In this document: in pieces, positions 26,541 to 34,168 of the stretch | How positions within the stretch are numbered: the stretch's first letter is position 1 | How the letters are laid out: each line of letters starts with the position of its first letter | From: Nocardioides carbamazepini | GTDB taxonomy: Bacteria > Actinomycetota > Actinomycetes > Propionibacteriales > Nocardioidaceae | NCBI RefSeq assembly: GCF_024614185.1 | Contig: NZ_JAHTLF010000018.1 | Span: 469,821-533,820, forward strand | Direction: 5' to 3' | DNA: 64,000 nucleotides | Made by a program: the position numbers and the translations under genes | Notes under the pieces: generated by a model | Told to the model about the DNA's origin: nothing | The model's database searches: none | Seen by the model: only the letters and a program-made list of their open reading frames with translations

Positions 26541-26578
26541 GCCGGGCGGGACGGATGGGGCGGGCGAGGTCACCTACG

Positions 26579-27397
26579 ATGGACGGCATGGCCCCCGCGG
26601 GTACGCCGCCCACTGCCGCGTTCTTCGACCTCGACAAGACGATCATCGCCAAGTCGAGCGTGCTGGCCTTCAGCAAGCCCTTCCAGGCAGGCGGCCTGAT
26701 CTCGCGGCGGGCGGTGCTGCGCTCGGCGTACGCCCAGTTCGTCTTCATGGTCGGCGGCGCCGACCATGACCAGGTCGAGAAGATGCGGCAGTTCATGTCG
26801 CAGCTGACCGCCGGTTGGGACGTCGCGACGGTCCGCGAGATCGTCGCCGACACCCTGCACAACATCGTCGACCCCCTCGTCTACGACGAGGCCGTCCGGC
26901 TCATCGACGAGCACCATGCCGCCGGCCGGGACGTGGTCATCGTCTCCACGTCCGGCAGCGAGGTGGTCGAGCCGATCGGCGCGCTCCTCGGCGCCGACCG
27001 GGTGATCGCGACGCGGCTCAAGGTGGAGGACGGGCGCTACACCGGGGAGATCGAGTACTACGCCTACGCCGAGGAGAAGGCGAACGCGATCCGGGCGCTG
27101 GCCGAGACGGAGGGCTACGACCTCGCGGGGTCCTACGGCTACTCCGACTCCGTGACCGACGTCCCGATGCTCGAGGCGGTCGGCCACCCGCATGCCGTCA
27201 ACCCGGACAAGGAGCTGCGCAAGGTCGCGGCGAGCAACGGCTGGCCGGTCCTGGTGTTCACCCGGCCGGTCGCACTGCAGTCGCGACTGCACCTGCCGCC
27301 GCCGAAGCCGACCCTGGCGGCGCTCGCCGTCGGCGGGGTCGTCGCCGTCGGAGCGGCGGTGTGGATCGGCACCCGGCGCCGCTCGATCAGCGCCTGA
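26579..27397 (+). CDS. HAD-superfamily IB hydrolase (phosphoserine-phosphatase-like)
   Basis: 272 residues with the nucleophile motif FFDLDKTI (Asp17, Asp19), motif II VIVSTSGSE, and YGYSDSVTDVPMLEAVG for the metal ligands. The C-terminus ends in a transmembrane helix (LAALAVGGVVAVGAAVWIG) and a basic tail. This HAD-IB group commonly flanks the cpaE/cpaF cluster in actinobacteria. The ATG at 26579 has GAGGT 8 bases upstream; the ATG at 26588 is an alternative. Substrate unknown. Confidence 0.85.
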   Translation: MDGMAPAGTPPTAAFFDLDKTIIAKSSVLAFSKPFQAGGLISRRAVLRSAYAQFVFMVGGADHDQVEKMRQFMSQLTAGWDVATVREIVADTLHNIVDPLVYDEAVRLIDEHHAAGRDVVIVSTSGSEVVEPIGALLGADRVIATRLKVEDGRYTGEIEYYAYAEEKANAIRALAETEGYDLAGSYGYSDSVTDVPMLEAVGHPHAVNPDKELRKVAASNGWPVLVFTRPVALQSRLHLPPPKPTLAALAVGGVVAVGAAVWIGTRRRSISA

Positions 27398-27465
27398 CCG
27401 GTCCCGGTGGGAGAAGTCCGCCCCCAACCGGCCAGCGTTCCCCGCCACCACGGAAAAGACAACCC

Positions 27466-27494
27466 TTGAAGGTGGCCCCCAGGGGGCGTACAAA
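27466..27494 (+). promoter_or_regulatory. Sigma-70-like promoter TTGAAG-N17-TACAAA
   Basis: The -35 is at 27466-27471 and the -10 at 27489-27494, with ideal 17-base spacing. The inferred start point is near 27501, just ahead of the short frame at 27519. It stands in a gap of lower GC than its surroundings. Confidence 0.5.
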
Positions 27495-27518
27495 GGACAC
27501 AGAACTCAAGAGCAACAC

Positions 27519-27614
27519 GTGATCCCGGTACCCACGCGGCGATCTACCCTTCTGAATTGGGCGCTTGCATCCGGAACACTTCCGGAGCAGTTGTTGATGG
27601 TGCACGCCTGGTAG
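27519..27614 (+). CDS. Possible 31-residue small protein
   Basis: GTG to TAG encodes VIPVPTRRSTLLNWALASG followed by TLPEQLLMVHAW. It is Leu- and Trp-rich with a basic N-terminus and could be an amphipathic or membrane-associated peptide. It lies between a good promoter (27466-27494) and a strong hairpin (27634-27669), with a weak AAGAG ribosome site 6 bases upstream. I do not recognise the family. The same transcript could instead be a structured RNA: ACACGTGA (27514-27521) pairs with TCACGTGT (27622-27629), enclosing the frame. Confidence 0.4.
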   Translation: MIPVPTRRSTLLNWALASGTLPEQLLMVHAW

Positions 27615-27633
27615 CCAAGGTTCACGTGTCAGC

Positions 27634-27669
27634 GGTGGCACCCGAGACGACTACGGCTCGGGTGCCACC
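27634..27669 (+). terminator. 13-bp perfect hairpin
   Basis: The arms GGTGGCACCCGAG (27634-27646) and CTCGGGTGCCACC (27657-27669) enclose a 10-base loop. No long T-run follows, as is usual in actinobacterial terminators. It would end a transcript starting near 27501. Confidence 0.65.
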
Positions 27670-27705
27670 TGCATGTGGGGCCGAGGGTGGGTAGCTACTC
27701 GGGCT

Positions 27706-27779
27706 GCTGTAACTACCTGTTCATGTCGCTGGCGCACCGGTCTACGGGTCAGGTAGTGGCAACGACAGGTAGTTACAGC
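27706..27779. repeat. 15-bp inverted repeat with a competing inner partner
   Basis: GCTGTAACTACCTGT (27706-27720) is the exact complement of 27765-27779, across 44 bases. Within the loop, CAGGTAGT (27751-27758) repeats part of the right arm, so the left arm can pair with either copy. The right arm abuts the stop codon of the Fic-like gene. It could be a terminator, an attenuator-type switch or a recombination-type site. Confidence 0.6.
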
Positions 27780-27780
27780 T

Positions 27781-28509
27781 CTAGTCAGCCTCGCGGACCA
27801 GCGGACTCGCCTCGGCGGCGGCCGACCACGCCTCGACGGCGTACAACAGCCAGGAGTGCATGCCCGCCGGGCTGCCGCTCGCCCAGCCCCGCAGGTTGGA
27901 CTCGTACTGCGGACGCAGCGCGAGGTGCGCCGCCTCGGGTACGACGAGCGACTTCTCGTCGACGCCACGGGCTGCGGCGACGAGCCGCTCGGCCGCGCGG
28001 GCCACGATCCCGTTGTGGGAGCCGAACGGGGCGGCTGTGACGAGCTCGGCGTGGACGACCGCGGCGACGGCGAGGGCGGGTGCCTCGGTCGGCGCCGTGA
28101 CCAGCTCGGCGATCCCGCGCAGCCGGGAGGCGGACTCGCCGTCGCGCGGCCGGCCGAGCAGCTCGTCGGGCAGGGTCCCGCGGGCGGCGAGCGTGTGCAT
28201 CCGGGCGAAGGCCTGGAGCGGCTGGCGGCGCAGGACGGGGACGAGCCCGAGCAGCTCGGTGGCGAGGCGGACGGCGTCCGCGGCGATCTCGTCGCCCGCA
28301 CCGGTCCGCACCTCGGGAAGCGTCGACCCGGATCCCTCGAGCACCGCACTGGCATGCGCGCCGCGCAGCAGCGACTCGGCGGTCAGCTCGGGACTGGTCC
28401 GGCGCAGACCGCGGTCGCGCAGCACCACGTCGATGCCGTCACGGGCCCCCGCGAAGCCGGACGGGACGCCCTCGAGGTCGATCAGCCAGGCGTGCGGGTC
28501 GGTGGTCAC
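27781..28509 (-). CDS. Fic-fold protein lacking the catalytic histidine
   Basis: 242 residues. The helical layout and the position of APFGSHNGIVARAAERL match the Fic core HPFxxGNGRxxR, but the catalytic His is Ala, the GNGR is HNGI and only the final Arg remains. Relatives beside the HAD/cpaE cluster in actinobacteria are annotated as Fic or oxidoreductase-like. As read, it should not transfer AMP. It may be a binding or scaffolding pseudoenzyme. The assignment rests on motif geometry and context. Confidence 0.6.
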   Translation of the reverse strand: MTTDPHAWLIDLEGVPSGFAGARDGIDVVLRDRGLRRTSPELTAESLLRGAHASAVLEGSGSTLPEVRTGAGDEIAADAVRLATELLGLVPVLRRQPLQAFARMHTLAARGTLPDELLGRPRDGESASRLRGIAELVTAPTEAPALAVAAVVHAELVTAAPFGSHNGIVARAAERLVAAARGVDEKSLVVPEAAHLALRPQYESNLRGWASGSPAGMHSWLLYAVEAWSAAAEASPLVREAD

Positions 28510-28529
28510 AGAGGAAGCGTAGAACCGGC

Positions 28530-28612
28530 GACGACCGGATCCGCTGCGAGGCCGACCTGGTGCGGGACCTCGGCATCACCATCGAGCCCGTCACCGAGGC
28601 CCACGCCCGCTG
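28530..28612 (+). pseudogene. Possible gene-tail remnant (PIN-domain-like)
   Basis: An open frame with no start, ending at TGA 28610-28612, reads RIRCEADLVRDLGITIEPV TEAHAR. The pattern of a helix followed by a short strand and a TxEHA-like end recalls the middle of VapC/PIN proteins. Only about 25 codons survive, between two divergent genes. Confidence 0.25.
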
Positions 28613-28675
28613 ACCCGAGCCGGCCGCAGCGTGCCTCCGCCACCACGGGCCGCAACGGTCGTACGCTCGGCTCCG

Positions 28676-29590
28676 ATGGCTACCGACTCCACCCCCGACG
28701 CACCGGGCCTCTGCTTCGGCAGTGTGGCCGAGGCCTACGACCGCGGCCGCCCCGGCTACCCGCGCGAGGCCGTGGCGTGGCTGACCGGCGCGGAGCCGCT
28801 GGCCGTGCTGGAGCTGGGGGCCGGCACCGGCAAGCTCACCGAGCACCTCGTCGCGCTCGGCCACGACGTGCACGCCACCGACCCGGACCCGCGGATGCTC
28901 GACCGGCTCGGCACCCGGCTGCCGGAGCTACGGGTCTCGCAGACCGCGGCCGAGGAGATCCCTGCCGCCGACGCGACGTACGACCTCGTGGTCGTGGCCG
29001 ACGCCGACATGTGGTTCGACGCCGACAAGGCGCTGTCGGAGATCGCGCGCGTCCTCAAGCGCGGCGGCACCTTCGCGGTCGTGCGCAACGTCCGCGACGA
29101 GCGGATCCCGTGGGTCAGGCGGCTCGGCAACCTGATCGGCCACCATGCCATCGGCCAGGGCATCGGCGACGCGATCGACTCCTCGCCCTACTTCGGCCCG
29201 GCCGACGAGGCCACCTTCAAGCAGTGGCAGGTCATCGACCGCGCGTCGGTGCAGGACCTCGCGCGCTCGCTGCCCGACGTCGCCGGCCTGGACCGCACCG
29301 GTCAGGAGTCGAAGGTCCGCGAGGTGCTGGCGTTCTACGACGACTTCGGTCGTGGCATGGACGGCATGCAGCTGCCCTGGGTGGCCGAGTGCTTCCGTGC
29401 GGTCGTGGGCATCCAACCGAAGACGATCCGTCAGGAGCCGGTCACCACGGGTACGCCGAGCACCGAGTCCGCCGCCGGCGACCCGGACCCGCGTCTCGTC
29501 GGTGAGGACACCGTCCCGGTCGCGCTCGCGCCCGCCGTCGAGCCGCCGGCCGACGACGACTCCGGCATGCTGCTCATCGACTTCCGCTGA
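28676..29590 (+). CDS. Class I SAM-dependent methyltransferase (Methyltransf_11 type)
   Basis: 304 residues. FGSVAEAYDRGRPGYP and the SAM site VLELGAGTGKLTEHL identify the UbiE/Methyltransf_11 group, with motif IARVLKRGGTFAVV. After the catalytic domain (about residues 1-245) the protein carries an unusual acidic, Pro/Asp-rich tail of about 55 residues ending GMLLIDFR. The gene stands alone. The substrate is probably a small molecule. Confidence 0.8.
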   Translation: MATDSTPDAPGLCFGSVAEAYDRGRPGYPREAVAWLTGAEPLAVLELGAGTGKLTEHLVALGHDVHATDPDPRMLDRLGTRLPELRVSQTAAEEIPAADATYDLVVVADADMWFDADKALSEIARVLKRGGTFAVVRNVRDERIPWVRRLGNLIGHHAIGQGIGDAIDSSPYFGPADEATFKQWQVIDRASVQDLARSLPDVAGLDRTGQESKVREVLAFYDDFGRGMDGMQLPWVAECFRAVVGIQPKTIRQEPVTTGTPSTESAAGDPDPRLVGEDTVPVALAPAVEPPADDDSGMLLIDFR

Positions 29591-29728
29591 CCGCGGCCCG
29601 GCGAGGAAGCGGACCGGCGACCTGATCCGCGGCGGGTACCGGCCGATCGCCGAGCGGGCGGTCTGGCGGCAGCGGACGCGGAGGCGACGGTCGCCGCGAT
29701 TCCCCGTCCGTGCGGGCATGATGAGCCC

Positions 29729-30850
29729 ATGCGGACGGACCGGCTGTGGCGCCGAGGACGGCTGGGGAGTGAGGCGGACCGGGCGGCGTTCCGGGCGCTG
29801 CACCAGGCCTCCCTCGCCGCACCGCCGCTGCGCGAGGGGCTGACGACGGAGAGCGCGGAGCGCGCGGTCCGGCACCTGCGGAACCTGCTCGGCACGCCCG
29901 CGGTGGCGATCACCGACACCGAGGCGGTGCTCGCGTGGGACGGATCGGGCAGCCACCATCTCGACCAGGCGGCGGTGGTGGGGCTGCTCGCGATCGAGAA
30001 GGGGACGACGCGCACGGTCGACCGCGGCCAGCTCGGGTGCACGACCAACGGCTGTCCCATCCGGACCGGCGTGGTGAGCCCGCTGGTCGTGGACGGCCGG
30101 GTGCTGGGGACGGTCCAGGCGTTCGCCCCGTCCCCGACGGCCGGGCTGGTCCGGGCGACGGAGGAGGTCGCCGCGTGGGTGTCGGGGCAGCTCGAGCTCG
30201 CCGAGCTCGACGCCCACCGCAACCGGATGATCGAGGCCGAGGTCCGGGCGCTGCGGGCGCAGATCAGCCCCCACTTCGTCTACAACTCGCTCAACGCGAT
30301 CGCCAGCTTCGTCCGGACCGACCCCGATCGGGCCCGCGAGCTGCTGCTGGAGTTCGCGGACTTCACGCGGTACTCCTTCCGCCGGCACGGCGAGTTCACC
30401 ACGCTCGCGGAGGAGCTGCGCTCGATCGAGCGCTACCTCCTGCTGGAGCAGGCCCGGTTCGGCGACCGGCTCCAGGTGACGCTCAACATCGCGCCGGAGG
30501 TGTTGCCGGTCGTCGTCCCCTTCCTGTGCATCCAGCCGCTCGTGGAGAACGCCGTCCGGCACGGCCTGGAGAGCGTGGAGCACACCGGCCAGCTGACGAT
30601 CGTCGCCCACGACCGCGGTCACGAGGCCGTCTTGGAGGTGGAGGACAACGGCGTCGGCGAGGACCCCGAGAAGGTACGACGTGCGCTCGCCGGCGACGTC
30701 GCGCTCGACTCGGTCGGCCTGGGCAACGTGGACGCCCGGCTGCGCGCGACCTTCGGCGACGACTACGGTCTCGTCGTGGAGACCGCACCGGGCGCCGGGA
30801 CCAAGGTGATCGTGCGCGTCCCGAAGTTCGCGCCGGGGGTGACCGTGTGA
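29729..30850 (+). CDS. LytS/YehU-type sensor histidine kinase, soluble
   Basis: 373 residues without transmembrane helices. The N-terminal 150 residues look like a GAF-type sensor and contain a cysteine pair in GCTTNGCPI. The His_kinase domain has the phospho-accepting His182 in QISPHFVYNSLNAI, and the ATPase domain has PLVENAVRHGL, VEDNGVGED and GLGNVDARL. Its stop overlaps the response regulator's start by 4 bases, so they are a cognate pair. The downstream symporter suggests sensing of a carboxylate, as in the BtsS/YpdA systems. Confidence 0.88.
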   Translation: MRTDRLWRRGRLGSEADRAAFRALHQASLAAPPLREGLTTESAERAVRHLRNLLGTPAVAITDTEAVLAWDGSGSHHLDQAAVVGLLAIEKGTTRTVDRGQLGCTTNGCPIRTGVVSPLVVDGRVLGTVQAFAPSPTAGLVRATEEVAAWVSGQLELAELDAHRNRMIEAEVRALRAQISPHFVYNSLNAIASFVRTDPDRARELLLEFADFTRYSFRRHGEFTTLAEELRSIERYLLLEQARFGDRLQVTLNIAPEVLPVVVPFLCIQPLVENAVRHGLESVEHTGQLTIVAHDRGHEAVLEVEDNGVGEDPEKVRRALAGDVALDSVGLGNVDARLRATFGDDYGLVVETAPGAGTKVIVRVPKFAPGVTV

Positions 30851-31575
30851 GCGGCCTGCGCGTGCTGGCCATCGACGACGAGCGGCCGGCGCTCGACGAG
30901 CTGGCCTACCTCCTGCAGGCCGACGACAGGGTCGCCGAGGTGGTCGCCTGCCAGTCGGCGACCGACGGGCTGCGGATCCTGCGCGAGCGCGAGGTCGACT
31001 GCGTCTTCCTCGACGTCCAGATGCCGGGCCTGAGCGGCCTGGAGCTGGCCGAGGTGCTCGGCCGGTTCAAGCAGCCGCCGCCGGTGGTGTTCGTGACCGC
31101 GCACGAGCAGCACGCGGTGGACGCCTTCGACCTGCGAGCCGTCGACTACGTCCTCAAGCCGGTCCGTCCCGAGCGCCTCGCCGAGGCCGTACGACGTGTG
31201 CTCGGCGACGCCTCGCCACCGCAGGTCGCGACCGACACCCAGGTCGCGGTGGAGCGCGGCGGCGTGACCCGGTTCGTCGACCGCGGCGACATCACGCACG
31301 TCGAGGCACAGGGCGACTACGCACGGCTGCACACGGCGGGCGGCGAGGCGTACCTGGTGCGGGTCCCCCTGACGACGCTGGAGGAGGAGTGGGCGGAGGC
31401 CGGCTTCCACCGGATCCACCGCTCGTTGCTGGTCGCGCTCGCCCACGTCACCGAGGTCCGCACCGAGGCCGGGCGCACGTCGGTGCGGATCGGCGCGACG
31501 GAGCTGCCGGTGAGCCGGCGGCACACCCGCGGGCTCCGCGACGTCCTGGTGCGGCGGGCGCGCGCCGGCCGATAG
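30847..31575 (+). CDS. LytTR-family response regulator
   Basis: 242 residues. The receiver domain has DDE (10-12) and phospho-acceptor Asp56 in CVFLDVQMPGLSG; the switch Lys is in VDYVLKPVRP. A LytTR DNA-binding domain follows (about residues 135-240; ITHVEAQGDYARLHT, FHRIHRSLLVAL). It is translationally coupled to the kinase and probably controls the symporter operon downstream, since the next gene starts 10 bases after its stop. Confidence 0.9.
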   Translation: MSGLRVLAIDDERPALDELAYLLQADDRVAEVVACQSATDGLRILREREVDCVFLDVQMPGLSGLELAEVLGRFKQPPPVVFVTAHEQHAVDAFDLRAVDYVLKPVRPERLAEAVRRVLGDASPPQVATDTQVAVERGGVTRFVDRGDITHVEAQGDYARLHTAGGEAYLVRVPLTTLEEEWAEAGFHRIHRSLLVALAHVTEVRTEAGRTSVRIGATELPVSRRHTRGLRDVLVRRARAGR

Positions 31576-31585
31576 AGAGACACAG

Positions 31586-31975
31586 ATGACCGAACGGGTA
31601 CGGGTCACCGGGCCACCGCGGCACACCGCCGCGGGCCGTCCGGCGAGCCGGCTCGGCGACGTCCACGAGCAGACCGCGCTGGGCGACGTCTACCTCCGTT
31701 CGCTGCTGCGCGAGCAGCTCGGCCTCGCCGTCCGGGTGCTGGGCGCGCTCGCGGTGACGCTCGGCACGCTGCCCCTCGTCTTCCATCTCGCGCCGGGACT
31801 GGCGGACGCGGACCCGCTCGGGATCCCGCTGCCGTGGCTGCTGCTCGGCGTGCTGGCACACCCGCTCCTGCTGCTGCTCGCCTGGCGGTACGTCCGCCGG
31901 GCCGAGCGCATCGAGCGCGCCTTCGCCGACCTCGTGGGCAACGATCGCCCCGGCCCCGGGAGCGAGGCGCCGTGA
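31586..31975 (+). CDS. Small membrane protein paired with the symporter
   Basis: 129 residues with a hydrophilic N-terminus (residues 1-45) and two transmembrane helices (LAVRVLGALAVTLGTLPLVF; PLPWLLLGVLAHPLLLLLAW), ending in a charged tail. Size, topology and position just upstream of a sodium:solute symporter match the DUF485/YjcH-like partners of acetate-type permeases, although I cannot assign the family firmly. Stop and next start overlap (GTGA). Confidence 0.65.
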   Translation: MTERVRVTGPPRHTAAGRPASRLGDVHEQTALGDVYLRSLLREQLGLAVRVLGALAVTLGTLPLVFHLAPGLADADPLGIPLPWLLLGVLAHPLLLLLAWRYVRRAERIERAFADLVGNDRPGPGSEAP

Positions 31976-33474
31976 GCGCGGCCGCCGTACCCGGCCTGGT
32001 CGCGGTGGTGCTGGTCACCCTGGTGACCCTGGCGATCGGCACGTGGGGACTGCGGTTCTCGCGCACGACGAGCGACTTCTTCGTCGCCTCGCGCACGGTG
32101 CGGCCCGGACTCAACGCGTCGGCGATCGGCGGCGAGTACCTCTCCGCGGCGTCCTTCCTCGGCATCGCGGGCCTGCTGCTCGTCGGCGGCGCGGACATGC
32201 TCTGGTACCCGGTCGGGTGGACCGCCGGCTACCTCGTGCTGCTCGTCCTGGTCGCGGCACCGCTGCGGCGCTCGGGCGCCTACACGCTCCCGGACTTCGC
32301 CGAGGCCCGGCTCGGCTCGCGCGCGGTCCGGGCGGCCTGCTCGCTGCTCGTGGTCGGCATCGGGTGGCTCTACCTGATCCCCCAGTTCGAGGGCGCCGGT
32401 CTGACCCTGCGGACCGCGATCGGCGCGCCCGAGTGGGCCGGTCCGGTCGTGGTCGGCGGCGTCGTGCTGGCCAACGTGACGTCGGGCGGGATGCGGTCGG
32501 TGACCTTCGTCCAGGCGTTCCAGTACTGGCTCAAGCTGACCGCGATCCTCGTCCCGGTCGCGGTGCTGCTGGTGGTGTGGTGGGGCGACGGCCGGCCGCA
32601 CGGCACAGCCGGCGCCGACGGGTGGTCGTTCCCCGTCGCGGGCGACGGGGGCATCGGCCTCTACACGACGTACTCCCTCATCGGGGGCCTCTTCCTCGGC
32701 ACGATGGGACTGCCGCACGTCGTGGTCCGCTTCTACACCAACCCCGACGGTCGCGCGGCCCGCCGGACCACGGTCGTGGTGCTCGCGCTGCTGGGACTCT
32801 TCTACCTCTGGCCGCCGGTGTACGCCGCCCTCGGTCGCGTGTACGCCGGGCGGCTGGTCGCCGAGGACCGCTCCGACGTCCTCGTGCTGGAGCTGCCGCG
32901 GCTGATGCTCGACGGGCTCGGCGGCGACCTCCTCACCGGGCTGGTCACCGCCGGCGCGTTCGCCGCGTTCCTGTCCACGTCGTCGGGACTCGCGATCGCC
33001 GTCTCCGGCGTGCTCACCCAGGACGTGACCACGCGGCTGGTCGGCGAGCAGCGCGGCGGGGTCGCCGCCTTCCGGCTCGCGGCGGTCGTCGCCGTCGTGA
33101 TCCCCGTCGCGGCGGCCCTCCTGGTGCGCGATGTCGGGGTCGCGCAGTCGGTCGGGCTGGCGTTCGCCGTGGCCGCGTCGACGTTCTGCCCGCTGCTCGT
33201 GCTCGGCATCTGGTGGCGCCGGCTCACCGCCGTCGGCGCGCTCGCCGGTCTCGCGGCCGGCGGGCTGGGTGCGGGCGGCGCCGCGATCGCCACCCTCGCC
33301 GGCTACGCCCCCGGCGGCTGGGCCGGCGCCCTGCTCGGCCAGCCCGCCGCCTGGACCGTGCCGCTCGCGGCCGCGGTCATGGTCCTGGTCTCGCTCGCGA
33401 CGGCGGACCGGGAGCCGGCGCATGCCCGCCGGTTCCTGGTCCAGCTGCACACGCCGGAGTCGATGAGCCGCTGA
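31972..33474 (+). CDS. Sodium:solute symporter (ActP-like)
   Basis: 500 residues, about 13 transmembrane helices. The SSS signature is visible: FFVASRTVRPGLNASAIGGE YLSAASFLG near residues 30-60, GWTAGYLVLLVLVAAPLRR, and TMGLPHVVVRFYTNPDGRAA, a block typical of acetate/pyruvate-type cation symporters. GTG 31972 overlaps the preceding stop. Likely carries a short monocarboxylate under control of the upstream kinase/regulator pair. Its last 98 bases overlap the opposing enoyl-CoA hydratase gene. Confidence 0.85.
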   Translation: MSAAAVPGLVAVVLVTLVTLAIGTWGLRFSRTTSDFFVASRTVRPGLNASAIGGEYLSAASFLGIAGLLLVGGADMLWYPVGWTAGYLVLLVLVAAPLRRSGAYTLPDFAEARLGSRAVRAACSLLVVGIGWLYLIPQFEGAGLTLRTAIGAPEWAGPVVVGGVVLANVTSGGMRSVTFVQAFQYWLKLTAILVPVAVLLVVWWGDGRPHGTAGADGWSFPVAGDGGIGLYTTYSLIGGLFLGTMGLPHVVVRFYTNPDGRAARRTTVVVLALLGLFYLWPPVYAALGRVYAGRLVAEDRSDVLVLELPRLMLDGLGGDLLTGLVTAGAFAAFLSTSSGLAIAVSGVLTQDVTTRLVGEQRGGVAAFRLAAVVAVVIPVAAALLVRDVGVAQSVGLAFAVAASTFCPLLVLGIWWRRLTAVGALAGLAAGGLGAGGAAIATLAGYAPGGWAGALLGQPAAWTVPLAAAVMVLVSLATADREPAHARRFLVQLHTPESMSR

Positions 33475-34168
33475 GTTCCTGCCGGGCGTGCTCGGCGGCC
33501 AGCGCACCCGGTCGGTCGAGGGCCTCGCCCTCCCGCAGCAGCCGCTTGACCTCGGTGGCGGTGACCCAGGAGCCCGCCGCGATGTCGGCCGCGAGGGCAC
33601 CGGAGACGGCGTCCAGGTCGCCGGGTGGCGCCACCAGGTCGACCAGTCCGAGCGCATGCGCCTCGGTCCCACTGACGGCGCGGCCGGTGAACATGAGCAG
33701 CCGGGCGCCGGCGTATCCGATCCGCCGGGGCAGGCGGGCGGTGAGGCCCCAGGCGGGGACCAGGCCGTGGCGCCCGTGGGCATCGGCGAGGACGGCGTCC
33801 TCCGCGGCGACCACGAGGTCCGCGCACAGCATCAGCTCGATGCCGCCGGCGATGCAGTGCCCCTGGACGACCGCGACGGTCGGCATCGGCAGCAGCTCGA
33901 AGCGGCGCAGCACCCTGGACTTGGCCAGAGCCGTCTCCGGGGTGGCGACCTCGAGCGAGCCCAGGTCCGCGCCCGCGCAGAACGACCGGCCGGCCCCGCG
34001 GAGCAGGACACATCGCACCGCGCCGGGTGGGGCAGCCTCGAGCTCGGCCACCCGGGCGTCCAGCTCGGCGAAGGCCGCCGCGTCGAGAGCGTTGAGCTTG
34101 TCGGGGCGGTCGAGGGTGAGGGTGACCACCCCACCGGCCTCGTCGCGCCGGACCCGCGGGCCGCTCAC
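33377..34168 (-). CDS. Enoyl-CoA hydratase/isomerase family protein
   Basis: 263 residues of crotonase fold: LDRPDKLNALDAAAFAEL, oxyanion-hole segment GAGRSFCAGADLGSLE, VVQGHCIAGGIELMLCADL. GTG 34168 overlaps the stop of the upstream NMO-like gene by 4 bases. The conserved fold ends near EHARQEL; about 30 further residues, rich in Pro, Gly and Ala, run antisense through the 3' end of the symporter gene, suggesting a lost ancestral stop near 33475. It belongs to the CoA-ester catabolic island. Confidence 0.85.
   Translation of the reverse strand: MSGPRVRRDEAGGVVTLTLDRPDKLNALDAAAFAELDARVAELEAAPPGAVRCVLLRGAGRSFCAGADLGSLEVATPETALAKSRVLRRFELLPMPTVAVVQGHCIAGGIELMLCADLVVAAEDAVLADAHGRHGLVPAWGLTARLPRRIGYAGARLLMFTGRAVSGTEAHALGLVDLVAPPGDLDAVSGALAADIAAGSWVTATEVKRLLREGEALDRPGALAAEHARQELSGSSTPACAAGPGTGGHAPAPGPPSRARPGP

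Noticed and set aside
26445..27518. 6C-type small RNA expected near the CpaE/HAD genes
   Set aside because: From memory, actinobacterial 6C RNAs occur near this neighbourhood, so both gaps were checked. Only runs of five C were seen and no pair of C-rich hairpin loops, so no 6C RNA is called.
29574..29728. Possible extra gene between the methyltransferase and the histidine kinase
   Set aside because: Only short Arg-rich frames with no ribosome site or family features are present; this is leader and intergenic DNA.
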